Position numbers and translations under genes: made by a program. Under the pieces are notes generated by a model that made no database searches, was not told the DNA's origin, and was given only the letters and a program-made list of their open reading frames with translations. Positions 8,590-19,150 of a stretch of 26,134 nucleotides of DNA are shown in pieces. The stretch is taken from the NCBI GenBank assembly GCA_049999765.1, contig JBNGIQ010007854.1, forward strand, positions 1 to 26,134, written 5' to 3'. Positions within the stretch are counted from its first letter, which is position 1. The number at the start of each line of letters is the position of its first letter. The DNA comes from Phaeoceros laevis (lineage: Eukaryota; Anthocerotophyta; Anthocerotopsida; Notothyladales).

Positions 8590-9317
8590 TCCAGGTACCT
8601 CGAACCCCTACCTGGAACAAGCTTCCGGGGTTGCCAGAAAACGGGTTACCACAACACATGTCGGTGTTTGGCGTGACAGCTGCCTGGTGCATTTCCTAAT
8701 ACAGTCTTACCCAGTGCCTACGAACGGCCTTATGCTCAGGATACACAGCAATGGCTGCAGACCAGTGGTGGAACGAACCCGCAGTTCGTTCCACAGCAGT
8801 CTACGGCCATTGCACTTGGCAAACTCCAGAGCTTATGATACAAGACAGTGCTCTACTAGGTGGAAATAGTTTGTACAGACGATAAAACTACAAGCTACTA
8901 CTCACAGCACGAAAGTCATCACAAAGAGTGGACTTCGACCAGGGTGCCCGTTCCGGTCCGTTCCCGGACCGGATTTGGGATACAACTCGGGTCAGAATTT
9001 GGTTTCCGGTGCAAGTATATGGTTGGCACCGGATGCGACTGCAGGTTGGGGTCCGGGTTTGCCACATAACTCTGGTGCTACTACAGGTTGGGGACGTATA
9101 ACCCGGATGCGACTACAGGTTGGGTCCGGGGCTGCCGAATAACCTTGGTGCAACTGCAGGTACCAGTTCAGGTCAGGCTGGTCAGCGGACTACAGGTTGG
9201 GGTCCGGGTTCGACTGCAGGTACAAGCTCACGTCAGACTGGTCAGGATCTGGAATGGCAGAACAACCGGGGTGAATGGAGAGAGGCTCCAACACGGGAGG
9301 AGGAATGGCCTCGTTGA
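8590..9317 (+). pseudogene. decayed low-complexity (Gly/Thr/Pro/Gln-rich) coding relic
   Basis: Coding-like stretches appear in different frames with stops between them. One near 8690-8835 reads PGAFPNTVLPSAYERPYAQ and then QFVPQQSTAIALGKLQS. The next (about 8960-9317) repeats TAGWGPGLPHNSGATTGWG-like and GTSSGQAGQ-like units and ends in a TGA after WREAPTREEEWPR. The GGTTGGGGTCCGGG-type DNA unit recurs four or five times. I do not recognise the parent gene. Frame breaks suggest a pseudogene or an exon set I cannot join. Confidence 0.35.
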
Positions 9318-9957
9318 ACCGGCAGAAGAGAGACTCGCGCTAGGTGCATTTCAGTAAGCATTCCTTCTGCCTGCGAGGCAAAACAGGAGTCAGGGCAGGG
9401 GAGAAGGTGCTTATGGAGAACCTTTTCTGAGGATCTCTTAGACATAGTTTACTTCGCTTTTTTTATGTTTTACAAGTTCGAATTCAATTGTTGTTTCTGA
9501 AACTTGAGAGAACAAGTCTGCATTGTATTCTGCCAGACCCTGTTCCAGAATGCAAGAGACAAGTGATCTCTTACCTTGTCATTCATTCCATTTTCAGAAA
9601 CTTATTCTCGTTCAGGGAACTGTTGCCTTTTAAGGCGTTCACAATAGATACTGTACACAGAATGCTCTCTTCTTCGTATATCCAGGCCCACATTGTGACC
9701 TGAGGGTAGAAACGTCTACAGTTGTGTCCTGACAGCAGTACGAAGGTGCTGATAAGATCGGAAGTGGTTAGTCATTTTCCCAGCAGTACTAGGCTCAATA
9801 TTGGGTCAGATGATCACGCTTTCAAGGTATCCCTGTACAATGTCCTTGAGAGCAGAGTCCCATACTCTGTCATAGCCTGATTTGCTGGTCAGATTCAGAG
9901 CAATGTAGGTTAGCTTGTGGACTTACAAATGGCAATGGCAATAGAAATGCACGCCTC
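9318..9957. other. intergenic, 3' flank of the MLO gene
   Basis: Nothing gene-like was recognised on either strand. The right end is the expected 3' UTR of the minus-strand MLO gene. Confidence 0.5.
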
Positions 9958-12900
9958 CTAAGGGCGTACATTTAGGGTGATCCGGATAGTGCTGGCTTGC
10001 CCAACATCAGCACGTTGCCCCTCATTGTCCTGATCTGATCTCACTTCGCTGATCTCTGGCCTGTGCAGCTGAGCATCGCTACTTGTGCTCTCTCCTTGCC
10101 TGCTCGGTATAATTGGTTGAAGGGATGTGGATTGATCTTCTTCCTGACGACCAGCGGCCTTTGCAGTATGCAATTTTTTCTTGACCCGATTTGCCCACCC
10201 TTGCAAAGCGCCTTTCACGTTCCCACCGAGCTTGTAGTTGGAGCCCATCTGAACACGGCAATGAGTCGATCCAGAGGTAACGTTAGGCAAGAGGCTTGAC
10301 AGAGGGACTTCACCAGTAGGACCTGAACTCAGATCCAGTGCGGTTGGATACCTGGCTGACAAGCGCATAGACCGGGAGAGTGCTGTAGCTAGATCCAATT
10401 TGCACAAGAAACCTGTACGAATTCACCCGGGGGTTCAAGTGTCAGTTTCTCCGGTTGCTCACGTACGTTCTTGCTCAGATTTTGCAACAAGAAGGTCCCC
10501 TGTTTAGTACAGTCAGGAAGAAGCTTGGTACACGCATCATACCCTATACACAGGCGGATGATGGTGAATTTTTTGTTGGCCAAGAAACAAGATGAGATGC
10601 CAAATTGCCACTGCTTGGTCACATCAATGCGCAGTTAGGACATTCGTTCATGATTGCATTTGCTGCGCTCACGAATTCAACAACTATATTGCATGAGTAA
10701 TGAACTTAGTCAACTTACCCATGCCCAGAAGAAGGTTGCGAACTCAAAAGAATTCTGAGAGGCATTACAAGCAAGGGAAAAGCTAACGGTCAGTAGGGCA
10801 GGCAAGGCTTGTTACTAAGAATCTAGAAGAACAACAAGAACGTCATCAAAATACACCGAGGGCCAACAGGGTACCTGGAAGAGAACGAAATGAATCAATC
10901 CTAGAAGAAGCTCTGGACTCTTAAGCCAGAACAGTTCATCTCTGGGCTTTAATTTGCGAGAAAGCGGGAGATCCTGAATCGCCGCATTCTCCAATGCAAG
11001 GGTTTTTATTACGTGTTGAAGTTTAGCTCCGATCAGCAGGAGCATCTGCAATCGAAGGACATCGCAGCCACGGGATGTGACTTTACTAGCTGGCCCAAAA
11101 GTCAAGATCCATGAGTGAGCATGCTCAGTGAAATAGGGCTTTTTATTCTTACAACGGGAGGAATTAGGGCGATCCAAAAGTAGAAATTTGTGCCTGCATA
11201 CATGTGTGTTACATTCAATTAGCCATGAGACGACACTACTGCACTTCCACATTTTCGTCAATCTCAATTTGCAAACTTTAGCCTACTTTTTGCTTACCGT
11301 GAACATTGAAGAGTAGGAAGCATACAACTAAAGCCCACAAGTAGGAACTGCAGTCAAAAGTTTTACACTAGTTATTAGATCCAGGGACTCTTTTCAATTT
11401 TCATCCAACATCACGGAGGGACTCTTGGTCACCTAATTCCGACAATTTCCTTGGACTCGTCCTCCAGTGTTCGGACAATGTAGCTGTGGAAATTGAACTT
11501 CTTGTCAAAGTTGTGATTCTGCCATATGAAGAGGAAGGTCAGAGATAAAAAGGACGAAGTGCTGAAAGCTGCTTTTGAAACCCTTTAGGCTTGTGTGAAA
11601 CTGTCCAGATTGTCCTACAAGCCAAGTATCACCAGGCAAGGAAAAGAGAGACAGAAACTGTGCACTGAGCGAACTTCACGCACCATCAAGAACCCGAGTC
11701 TTAGTGCGATGTAATCCGTTCTTCTGATAGATCTGAAAAACTGTCTGAAGAAGCAAATCTAATACCACGGCGCCGTTCAAAGAGAGCCAATGTTATTTTT
11801 GCTCGAGATGACGAGAGGCCTGAAAGGGCAATTGCAGAGCGACGATGACTCACAATCCAAACTGACACAGGGTTGTTGTTCCATGGCCTGGAAGTATGAA
11901 GACGAACAAATGTCGATTGTCTGTTGAGGGTTTTTGGTGTCTCTCCAGGGCCGACTGTCCCTTCAGGGCCGACTACACGAAACATATGCACTACGAATGT
12001 CAGCCCTGCTTACATCAAAACTTTGCAAGTGGAGGGTTGCTCAGAGGTGCAAACCACTCGCTGGCATCTCAAACCCTCTGATTTGACCAGGTAACAGAAG
12101 CAGGCTACACAGCCGAAGGCAAACGAAAGTCCACAATTTGGGTTTTGAAGCGGGGATCTTACGTGTACGGGAGTCATCGTCTCTGGAGATCGCTTCCGCC
12201 TCCCACTTCTTCCATGAGTGTATCTGCAAAAAACGGACGTCAATGCAACCATCATGGCTTGCATTGGCCTTACATAGCCGTTTCTCCGGGCCCATTCAAT
12301 GTGGTTTCTGAACATTCCGAGGCTCGCCCAACCTCGATTTGAAGGAAACTTGTCCAGCCTGAATATTAGGGAGAAGCACCGGGGCAAGAAAGTAAACGAT
12401 ACCTTGAGCATTGACAGAACCATGGTGACTGCTGAGAAGAAAACGTGCACGAATGCCAGGACAAAAACAAAAATGTGGAGCTGGTGAATTCCCTCCGCCG
12501 AGATGAGAGGTTGATGCTGCAAGGGCACAACAAGTCAGGGTGAAGGAAACGTGTAAAGAAGTCTGCGTGCACAGCTGTCATGAGTAGGTCATGTCTGTAC
12601 CCCTTTACGACAAGAGCCTTGACATGGATCATATGTAGATTCTGAATCAGCGGCGGCAAGCATTCTCCAGTGGGTGAGCTCTGACCAGCCATATTCCAAA
12701 AGCTCCTTGCTTGGATGAGATACGTATGATGAGGGAGCTTTGGCGACAGCTCGACAAGTTTGTCCAGACCCGGGATGGTCCAGCGAGCAGGGAGTCCATC
12801 TGAAGAGGACATTTTTATGCATACAGATTTTGACGATGTAGTTTTGGCTCACGGTGATGGCGAGGGAGATGAACCCCAGCAACATCAGTTCTGCGATTTC

Positions 12901-13314
12901 AACCGTCTCCACAATGTTTTAGTCTCACACCCTGCCAGATCCTTCATGTGCCAGTGCTGACCAATTTGCAAGCATCTTACCGTCTTTCATTCTCTCCAGT
13001 GCCTCCCTCCATGCTTTTTGCTTGGTCTTCTTCAAATACTGCAAACGCCAATACATTTAGAGGCAGAAAATCTCGCACACAGTACTTAGGAGCATGGACC
13101 GTTCCACAACAAATGGAGCAAACTTGCCGGATCCTACAATTTGCGAAGGTGCCAGTCACCCAAGAGATTCCAAAGCTTGGCTTACCACACCCAGGCGATG
13201 AATGACCCTCTCTGCTGCAAAGGAAATGAGCACCAAAACTGCGCAGACGACGGCTATGGCCCATGTTGGAGTGACAGCAAGCGACCTTCCTTGTCCGTCA
13301 TTTCCTCCTGCCAT
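9958..13314 (-). CDS. MLO: MLO family seven-transmembrane protein, 15 exons
   Basis: MLO proteins are plant plasma-membrane seven-helix proteins with a C-terminal calmodulin-binding site. They act in Ca2+ signalling, powdery-mildew susceptibility, tip growth and reception. Exons in gene order, all with GT-AG borders and consistent phase: 13314-13186, 13038-12981, 12890-12601, 12516-12403, 12223-12163, exon 6 ending at 11854, 11758-11684, 11518-11433, 11347-11298, 11193-11153, 11045-10875, 10754-10719, 10610-10543, 10412-10352, 10248-9958. Exon 6 could start at 11954, 11960 or 12005 (all in phase), giving about 543-560 aa. Landmarks are [89 protein letters not shown] and the Trp-plus-basic segment [14 protein letters not shown] typical of calmodulin binding. 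Extracellular Cys residues are present in exon 3. No frame breaks were seen. Introns are about 84-210 nt. Confidence 0.93.
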
Positions 13315-14059
13315 GTTCCTACAATTCTAGACAGAGCTCCGTCGTGTCCGGCCTAGACAGAGGCTTCAAATGTCAAGCGGAGCAACGGTGAAGCAGTTGA
13401 ACAGCTTCAGGCAGCCAATGACCTCTGCTAAAATACGCAACTGTAAGCTCCAGCAAAATGGACACACCTCAGCGGCTCCAGAAGCTGAAAAGAATCTCAC
13501 TTGAGCTAAAATTACATCACGCATTCCAGGCCAGCCAACAACACAATAAAATCAAAGCTCCTTCCAATTGCTTCCACTGACCAGAGAGAGCGAAAACCTG
13601 CCGAAATGCCACGAAATGCCTCGCTCCTTCAAGAAAATTGGCACAGGAGAGGCAGCGCTAGAAGCAAAATCGCAATCCAGATTGCAACCTTGCGCAGCTA
13701 CAAAACCTAAAAGAGCCCCAGGTGCCCTGAGCCTGCTGCTGCCTGCGGACGGTGTTATCCCCAGAGCACAGAACTCGACAAGGCGATGGAATGCGTGTAG
13801 GCGCCACCGTTGAACCACCTCAGTCCTCGAGAATCAAAGACCTTGGAAAGTGCAGCCAGAAGCAGAAGGACGGTCGTCGTCGCGATCGCGATCGGGTAGG
13901 AGCAGTGAAGGCTGATTGCCGAGGGAGGTGGCTTCTACTGCTTCAGTGGAGGTGGTCCTCCTGTCCGTGGGTGCCAACCGAAGTCCGGGCGTAAATCATT
14001 TCCCTCCAGCATTTGGTCAGCTTAAAGTCTGGTTCCTTGGAAACGCCGAGCCCGAAGCG
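13315..14059. other. 5' flank of MLO
   Basis: No protein-coding gene is supported; open frames on both strands overlap each other and have no motifs. This should contain the MLO 5' UTR and promoter, read leftward. Confidence 0.5.
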
Positions 14060-14424
14060 CCCGAGCCGGCTATCGCACCACACCTCATCAGTCACGCTGT
14101 CCCGGCAACCAACAGTCGAATTTACATTTGATTATCGCGGCCCGTCAATGACAATGCGACGCTACTTCCACGGTCTTGCGAATTTCTTGTCACTAAGCAC
14201 ACCCTTGAAACCCACTTCTCCGAGTCGACAAGCCCGAGCCGGCTATCGTACCACACCTCACCAGTCACAGGCTGTCCGTGCAGGGGGGCAGGACCTGCAC
14301 CAGCCGTCGAATTTACATTTGATTATCGCGGCTGGTCATTGACAATGCAACGCTACTTCCACGGTCTTGCGAATTTCTTGTCACAGAGCACACGCTTGAA
14401 ACCCACTTCTCCGTGTCGAAAAGC
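14060..14424. repeat. tandem duplication (about 173 bp offset) upstream of MLO
   Basis: Copy 1 (14060-14232) and copy 2 (14233-about 14424) both run from CCCGAGCCGGCTATCG through GTCGAATTTACATTTGATT and CTACTTCCACGGTCTTGCG to GAAACCCACTTCTCCG. Copy 2 has about 18 extra bases, including a G-run. The segment lies 750-1100 bp upstream of the MLO start and downstream of nothing transcribed toward it, so a promoter-side role is possible. Confidence 0.9.
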
Positions 14425-14526
14425 AGCAAACATGGCTCCGACTTTCCAGCTCACCCTATTCGGCTATTTGTCCTTCCTATTGTCGGACGTAGATCTGCAG
14501 TAGGAAAGTGGAGATTGCTCCAGCTC

Positions 14527-14586
14527 ATATCTGCGGTACAGTGGAAGTGTGATTATATCTGCGTTACAACGAAAGTGTGATTTGTT
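14527..14586. repeat. short tandem repeat, about 30 bp x 2
   Basis: Two imperfect units begin ATATCTGCGGTACAGTGG and ATATCTGCGTTACAACGA, and both end in AAGTGTGATT. They are adjacent, close to the larger duplication upstream of MLO. Confidence 0.6.
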
Positions 14587-15143
14587 GGTTCCGAAGATCT
14601 GTTCTGAAACATGTGTTTGTACTTTCACGCGGTTGCAGCATATCCTTTCCTGCTACCCTTTTCATATCACATCTTACCTAGCTCTTGTAAGGGCAGAAAC
14701 GACAACGAGTGATGTGTTTTGCGAAGAGGCAGTCAGTTGAAATTGGATTTCATACAGGCAGTCTCGGGAAGATGTGTGATGAGTGGCCAACAGGCAATTC
14801 TCGCAATCAGTTTGCACATTTGTGACCTCCAGACATACTTCTGTAGTGTAGAGACAGATTTAACAGCAACGGAACCTATGGCTGTGAGACAGATGCTTCA
14901 CGCCCTTGGCACCAACTAGTACTTCATGATCATTTGCGTGAAAGGCTCATTTGCAATTTGTACAAAATTCACACACATGGCAGAACGAGCCAGCGAACTG
15001 CGAAGGTGACTCCTGCGAAGGAAGCTGAACGAGAACACTGCGCCTAACCACAAATGGCACAAGGATGAAGAAATGGCAAGGTAATGCACCGAGCTTGAAT
15101 GTGGAGACAGAAAACTTGTTTCAGGTAAGGAAGACAATGTAAT
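14587..15143. other. intergenic, 3' flank of PsaK
   Basis: No gene or RNA recognised. Small open frames on both strands lack any support. The right edge holds the PsaK 3' UTR. Confidence 0.5.
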
Positions 15144-15746
15144 TTACAGCCCGCCGGTGGCCTTGAGGCCCAGCACCAGTCCTACGGCAAAGATGTGGCC
15201 CAGGGCACCGAAGGCCAGGGTATCGGCCAATGTGAATCCGGCGGGGTCGCCGGTCTGCAGGCCTGAAACCTGCTCTACCAGAGCCAGGCCGGCGGTGGCC
15301 TTCCTGTTGGCAGAAGGGGCGAGGCCGAACCTTCCAGCAATCAAAAACAAGGTGGTTGATCCTACGACGATCTGCATTGGCAACCAAACGATGTCAGCCT
15401 CCAAACCTCTGCTCAACAGGACGGGAGTGCGGGAGGGGAGGCAGGATGACCTACCAAGTTGGTGGCCGAGCCAATGTAGTCAGCTCGGGCTCCAAGGGCT
15501 CCCTTTCCCTTGACGCTTCTGGTTGGCAGCATGGCCTGCACAGCAGGAGAGCGGCTACCGCATGAGTCCCTAGGCTTGATTCATCCTGGTGCAAGGTGCG
15601 CAAGAGACGAAGGCATGACGAGGAATAGGGAAGCTGCTCACCACGCTGTTCTTGGCGGAGAAGCTGGTGCTGGCCTTGAGGCCCTGGAATTCACGGGCTA
15701 GGCCGGCGGCCACGGGCGTGGAGAGCGCTGCAGTTGCGGCGGCCAT
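15144..15746 (-). CDS. PSAK: photosystem I reaction centre subunit PsaK, chloroplast precursor
   Basis: PsaK is a small two-helix thylakoid membrane subunit of photosystem I, at the light-harvesting antenna side. Three exons give 137 aa: 15746-15642 (35 codons), 15535-15455 (27 codons) and 15371-15144 (75 codons plus TAA). Introns of 106 and 83 nt have GT-AG borders, and all junctions are phase 0. Exon 1 and the start of exon 2 form an Ala/Ser-rich chloroplast transit peptide without acidic residues near its start. The mature part begins around [10 protein letters not shown]. The diagnostic core [18 protein letters not shown] is followed by [20 protein letters not shown] and a second helix ending in GLKATGGL. 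Third codon positions are strongly G/C, as for a highly expressed gene. No damage is seen. Confidence 0.96.
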
Positions 15747-16226
15747 TGTGACTGATGTCCGTGTGCTTCCGCTTGCTTCCTTGCTTCCGAAGGGCTGTGC
15801 GTGTGTCCGTGTGTGTTCCCTGCCGGCCGGATTGTTCAGCGACTTGTTGGAGGCGGTGTGGACTCCCACGGATGATGTGGGGGTGGGGTTATTCGGCTGA
15901 AAGCCTGGATAGGGTGTGGATATCGGCTCGGCCAATGGTTCTGCGGCTTTTGTCACCTTGGTTGTCCAGCGCACCTTTCATGTGGCTTTCAACCTCCCTC
16001 TTATTAGCGTAGTGAAATGAGTTTTTTTTAGGGGAGATCCCCGCCAGGTTTTTCGACCGGCGACCGGGATTCCCCGTCCAGGGATTGTAACGACTTGAGC
16101 GGTCCAACCCGTCACCCGCTGCTACATTGCTAGTTGAAACCAGTCGCAGAGCATAACCTTGGTTCTAGTCAGGACTTCAGGTAGAGAAACTCGTGCCACA
16201 TATACGTACACGTTCATCGAGCCCTC
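15747..16226. other. 5' flank of PsaK
   Basis: No gene. The minus-strand leader just above the ATG contains GTGT/ACAC-rich sequence. A CCAAT-type element (ATTGG on the minus strand, near 15932) lies about 190 bp upstream of the start. I see no clear TATA box; PSI genes often lack one. Confidence 0.4.
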
Positions 16227-16312
16227 TGTGCTACTGGAAGATTTGTAAGTCTCAAATGATGCACGAGCACTGCTGCATCATTTAACCTGTACACAAATCC
16301 TCCAGTAACACA
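16227..16312. repeat. 86-nt foldback (imperfect inverted repeat)
   Basis: The outer arms (16227-16246 and 16293-16312) pair at 18 of 20 positions. After an internal loop, an inner stem AAATGATGCA/TGCATCATTT of 10 bp is perfect, with a short loop of about 10 nt. The size and near-perfect stem resemble a small plant microRNA precursor or a tiny foldback transposon. It lies about 480 bp upstream of the PsaK start. Confidence 0.6.
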
Positions 16313-16585
16313 CAATTCAAGGTTGAAGTATCATCCCTGGCTGGAGTTCGCACTGGTCCTTTGAAATCCAGGATATCTAACATCCTGGACATCATGCTGA
16401 GCTCTCAAATCAACAACCCTCTGCCCACGCATGAGCGTCAAGGGTTTTGACAGTCTGTCCTGCAGTGACGTGGACTGCCATGCTTGCTGGCCCAGGGTAT
16501 GCTGAGCGGGTTGGTTCTCTGGCATTCGCATTGTATGCAAGTACGGAGTAGGAAGGCTTGATTTTAGCAAACAGTGTTACTAAGC

Positions 16586-16985
16586 TTAGAACTGGCAGTG
16601 CTTCTTACCCTTCTCACGTGCCTTCACTGCCTTGAGCCGAGCATCATATGCCTAACCACCTGTGAATTCGCTGGAGGATGCATCCCATGCCCAGAGAATG
16701 CATCCTTCATGCATAGGGCAGGCATGGAAGAAACAGTATGGTTTCTTCCATGCCTGCCTGTTTTTCCAAGTTTGTGATTCGTTTGTCCAGCTGCTTTTGC
16801 CCTTTTAAAGCTTCCTCTAGCTTGCTGACTCGTGACTGAAGGGTCTCTGGATTCTGCTTAGGTCTGTCCAATCCGTTTTGCTTGAGGTCCACGCCTGCAA
16901 TCAATCGGTTCAGCTTGGAGTACTTAAGAGCTCGAAGTTTGCAATAGGGGGTCCGGCCGTCAAAACAGCTTCCTCAGCAAGGATT
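16586..16985 (-). CDS. possible small gene with coiled-coil exon (low confidence)
   Basis: A possible terminal exon (16651-16586) has an acceptor TTAG and 22 codons in phase, reading YDARLKAVKAREKGKKHCQF then TAA. Upstream on the same strand, an open stretch (about 16764-16970) encodes GRTPYCKLRALKYSKLNRL followed by a heptad-like coil, VSKLEEALKGQKQLDKRIT. The two are separated by a perfect hairpin, and I found no good GT donor between them. I do not recognise the family. It may be a gene broken by the hairpin insertion. Confidence 0.3.
16717..16758. repeat. perfect 18-bp inverted repeat with 6-nt loop
   Basis: GGCAGGCATGGAAGAAAC at 16717-16734 pairs exactly with 16741-16758, around the loop AGTATG. 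It sits inside the candidate coiled-coil gene region. Confidence 0.95.
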
Positions 16986-16989
16986 CCTG

Positions 16990-17960
16990 CTGCGCCACTA
17001 TTCCCCAAGCCACTAACACATTGTTAGTTCTGGGGACAGTTCCGTTTTCGTTGCAGGCTGCAGGCCGCAGACAGTAAGCCTGCAACGGTTTTGGGCTTTG
17101 GACCGGAGGTGGTGGTTCCAAGCTAGGCTAGCGATGTCGGTTTCAGGCTTTGGACCGGGGCTGGTTTCCACCACCAGAAACCAGACCCCCTTAGAATTCC
17201 TATGATGAATTTTGATACCCAAATTATGATGCTATGAAATGCTCAAATTTTGATGCTATGAATGCGTTGTGTGAACGGATTGTTGGTTGCAAGTGGAAGC
17301 CTGCACTTGTAACTTGATCTAGTTGATGTTTAATCTTTCCCTCACAAACACGGCTTTCTCCAGACAAGATCTGCGGCACAGGGCAGCTGCCTGAGGAAGG
17401 CAAGGGTTCAATTCCTCAGATCTTACGGTTGCAATTGTGAGGCACGATGAAGTAGGAACCGCATCTTTCTGGACCGGGCCGAGAGAGCATAAAATTCATT
17501 CATATTCCTAGCTTCTTTAAAATTGCTATTCACTTAAATGAACGCATGCTGCGAAGTGATGTTGGTGCAAGTAGTAGTAGACGCGTCCCCTTTGAGCTGT
17601 TGGAGTTACCGGTTCAGTTCCCGGTAGACCTGCTTTTGTTTTCTCGCAAAAGCCGGGACGGGTCTCCTACCATCGACAGCACCAGTCCCGTCCCGCACTC
17701 CCGCACCTGTCCTGTCCAGAACCAGTCCTGTCCTCCTGTCCAGATGTCTTCGTTTTTGGTTTTCTTGAAGTCTTGAAGGCTAAGGGAAATTCAAGATTTC
17801 TTGTACTCATGTGCGAGGTCCCATTGGGGCCATCCCATATTTCGTATACCCCAGTTAGGGAACTTCCTTCTACACAAACACTCGTGTCCTTTATGGGACT
17901 CTATATGGGTAGTTGTGCTTCACAAATAGTTGGGCATGTGTTATTGCTATCTTACTAGTA
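16990..17960. other. intergenic with local repeats
   Basis: No gene recognised. An 11-bp perfect inverted repeat, CGTTGCAGGCT/AGCCTGCAACG, lies at 17049-17059 and 17077-17087. Two GGCTTTGGACCGG units occur near 17094 and 17150. A hairpin CTGAGGAA/TTCCTCAG lies near 17391-17420. The stretch 17650-17750 is C-rich, with repeated CAGTCC(C/T)GTCC motifs. Confidence 0.5.
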
Positions 17961-17962
17961 AT

Positions 17963-18028
17963 GGTTCACTTTTGTTCATCCGATTTCATGATGGAGGTTC
18001 ACTTTTGTTCATCCGATTTCATAATGGA
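17963..18028. repeat. 33-bp tandem duplication
   Basis: Two adjacent units starting GGTTCACTTTTGTTCATCCG (17963-17995 and 17996-18028) differ by a single base (CATGATGG versus CATAATGG). Confidence 0.9.
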
Positions 18029-18140
18029 TGAGCTCGAAGAATTTCACATAGTGCTCAATCAATTTGTGAATGTTCTTTCAACTTCTTTGCATAAACTATA
18101 TACAACTCAAAATTCAAAATTCATTCAAATTACTTAAAGT

Positions 18141-18220
18141 AGTAGGTGATGGATTCTAGTGTACGTGTAGGGGAATGGGTAGTAGGTGATGGATTCTAGT
18201 GTACATGTAGGGGAATGGAC
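18141..18220. repeat. 40-bp tandem duplication
   Basis: Two adjacent units starting AGTAGGTGATGGATTCTAGT (18141-18180 and 18181-18220) differ by one internal base plus the unit ends. Confidence 0.9.
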
Positions 18221-18439
18221 AAGACAATTTTTCATTAACTAATGTGTGGTTATCCAACTAGGAGCCTTACGAGACAAGAGTCAAGTAATAGTAGTAGAAA
18301 AGGGTTGCGCTATACCAACTCCACAAGGGAATTGAGCACGCCACCGGAGTTATATCTGTACCCGCTCGCATGCGGGTGCCCCAACCATGGGCAAGGGGGA
18401 CCCTGATGGGACCGAAACCTCCTCAAATATATACATACA

Positions 18440-19150
18440 TAATCGGACATGAACACTAAACATACACTGCACTTGACTAGTATGTACACCTCTAGCTGAG
18501 CTCAAGCGCGTGCTAGGATGGTATTCAGTGCTCTTGACTAGAGGACACTTGACTAGAGGGCAGTAGCATGATGGAGTGTGCCCCTTTTGTGCAACTAAGT
18601 AATACCATTATAGCACACTACAAACCAGTCCAAAAATGCTTAAATTAAGTAGTGTGCTTCTTGAATGCTACTTAAATCAAGCGCGTGATCCTTACTAGAG
18701 GGCAGTAGCATGATGGAGTGTATAATCGGACATGAACAGTAAACATCCATTGCACCTTACTAGTATGTACACCTCTCGCTGAGCTCAAGGCGTACTAGGA
18801 TGGTATACATGATGGAGTGTACCGCTTTTGTGCAACTAAGCAGTACCATTACAACACACTACAAACCAGTCCAAAAATGCTTAAATTAAGACCATCTTAC
18901 AAATGATCTCATATGGTGGGTCAAAGGGACCAGTCCAAAAATACTTAAATTAAGACTATCTTACATATGATCCCATAGGGTGGGTCAAAGGGACCAACCC
19001 TAACTCAAAAAAAAAAATTGGGGCAGTGCAGAGCTGTACAAGCAGCATCCCAAGATTTGTCTTCCTTCTTCCTTCGTTTACATAGTGACTAGTGATTGTG
19101 TAAAAGCGGTACACTCCATCATGCTACTTCCCTAGAATGTACACCCACCT
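18440..19150. repeat. nested direct and inverted repeats, probable transposon debris
   Basis: A unit beginning AATCGGACATGAACA and ending GCTTAAATTAAG occurs at about 18440-18650 and, with deletions, at 18722-18890. Its tail CCAGTCCAAAAAT(G/A)CTTAAA recurs at about 18929-18954, with a duplicated GGGTCAAAGGGACCA segment. The motif CATGATGGAGTGTACCGC near 18807 has an inverted copy near 19105. No coding capacity was found. The arrangement suggests foldback or MITE-like elements inserted into each other. Confidence 0.6.

Noticed and set aside
10815-11267. 150-codon minus-strand open frame taken as one gene
   Set aside because: It is MLO exons 10 and 11 read together with flanking introns; splice sites and MLO motifs resolve it.
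13552-13818. Overlapping 80-90-codon frames on both strands upstream of MLO
   Set aside because: No motif, no splice context, and mutual overlap; probably MLO leader or promoter DNA.
17369-17425. GGTTCAATTCC with flanking complementary GATCTG/CAGATC
   Set aside because: The enclosed length is only about 50 nt and lacks cloverleaf arms, so it is not a tRNA.
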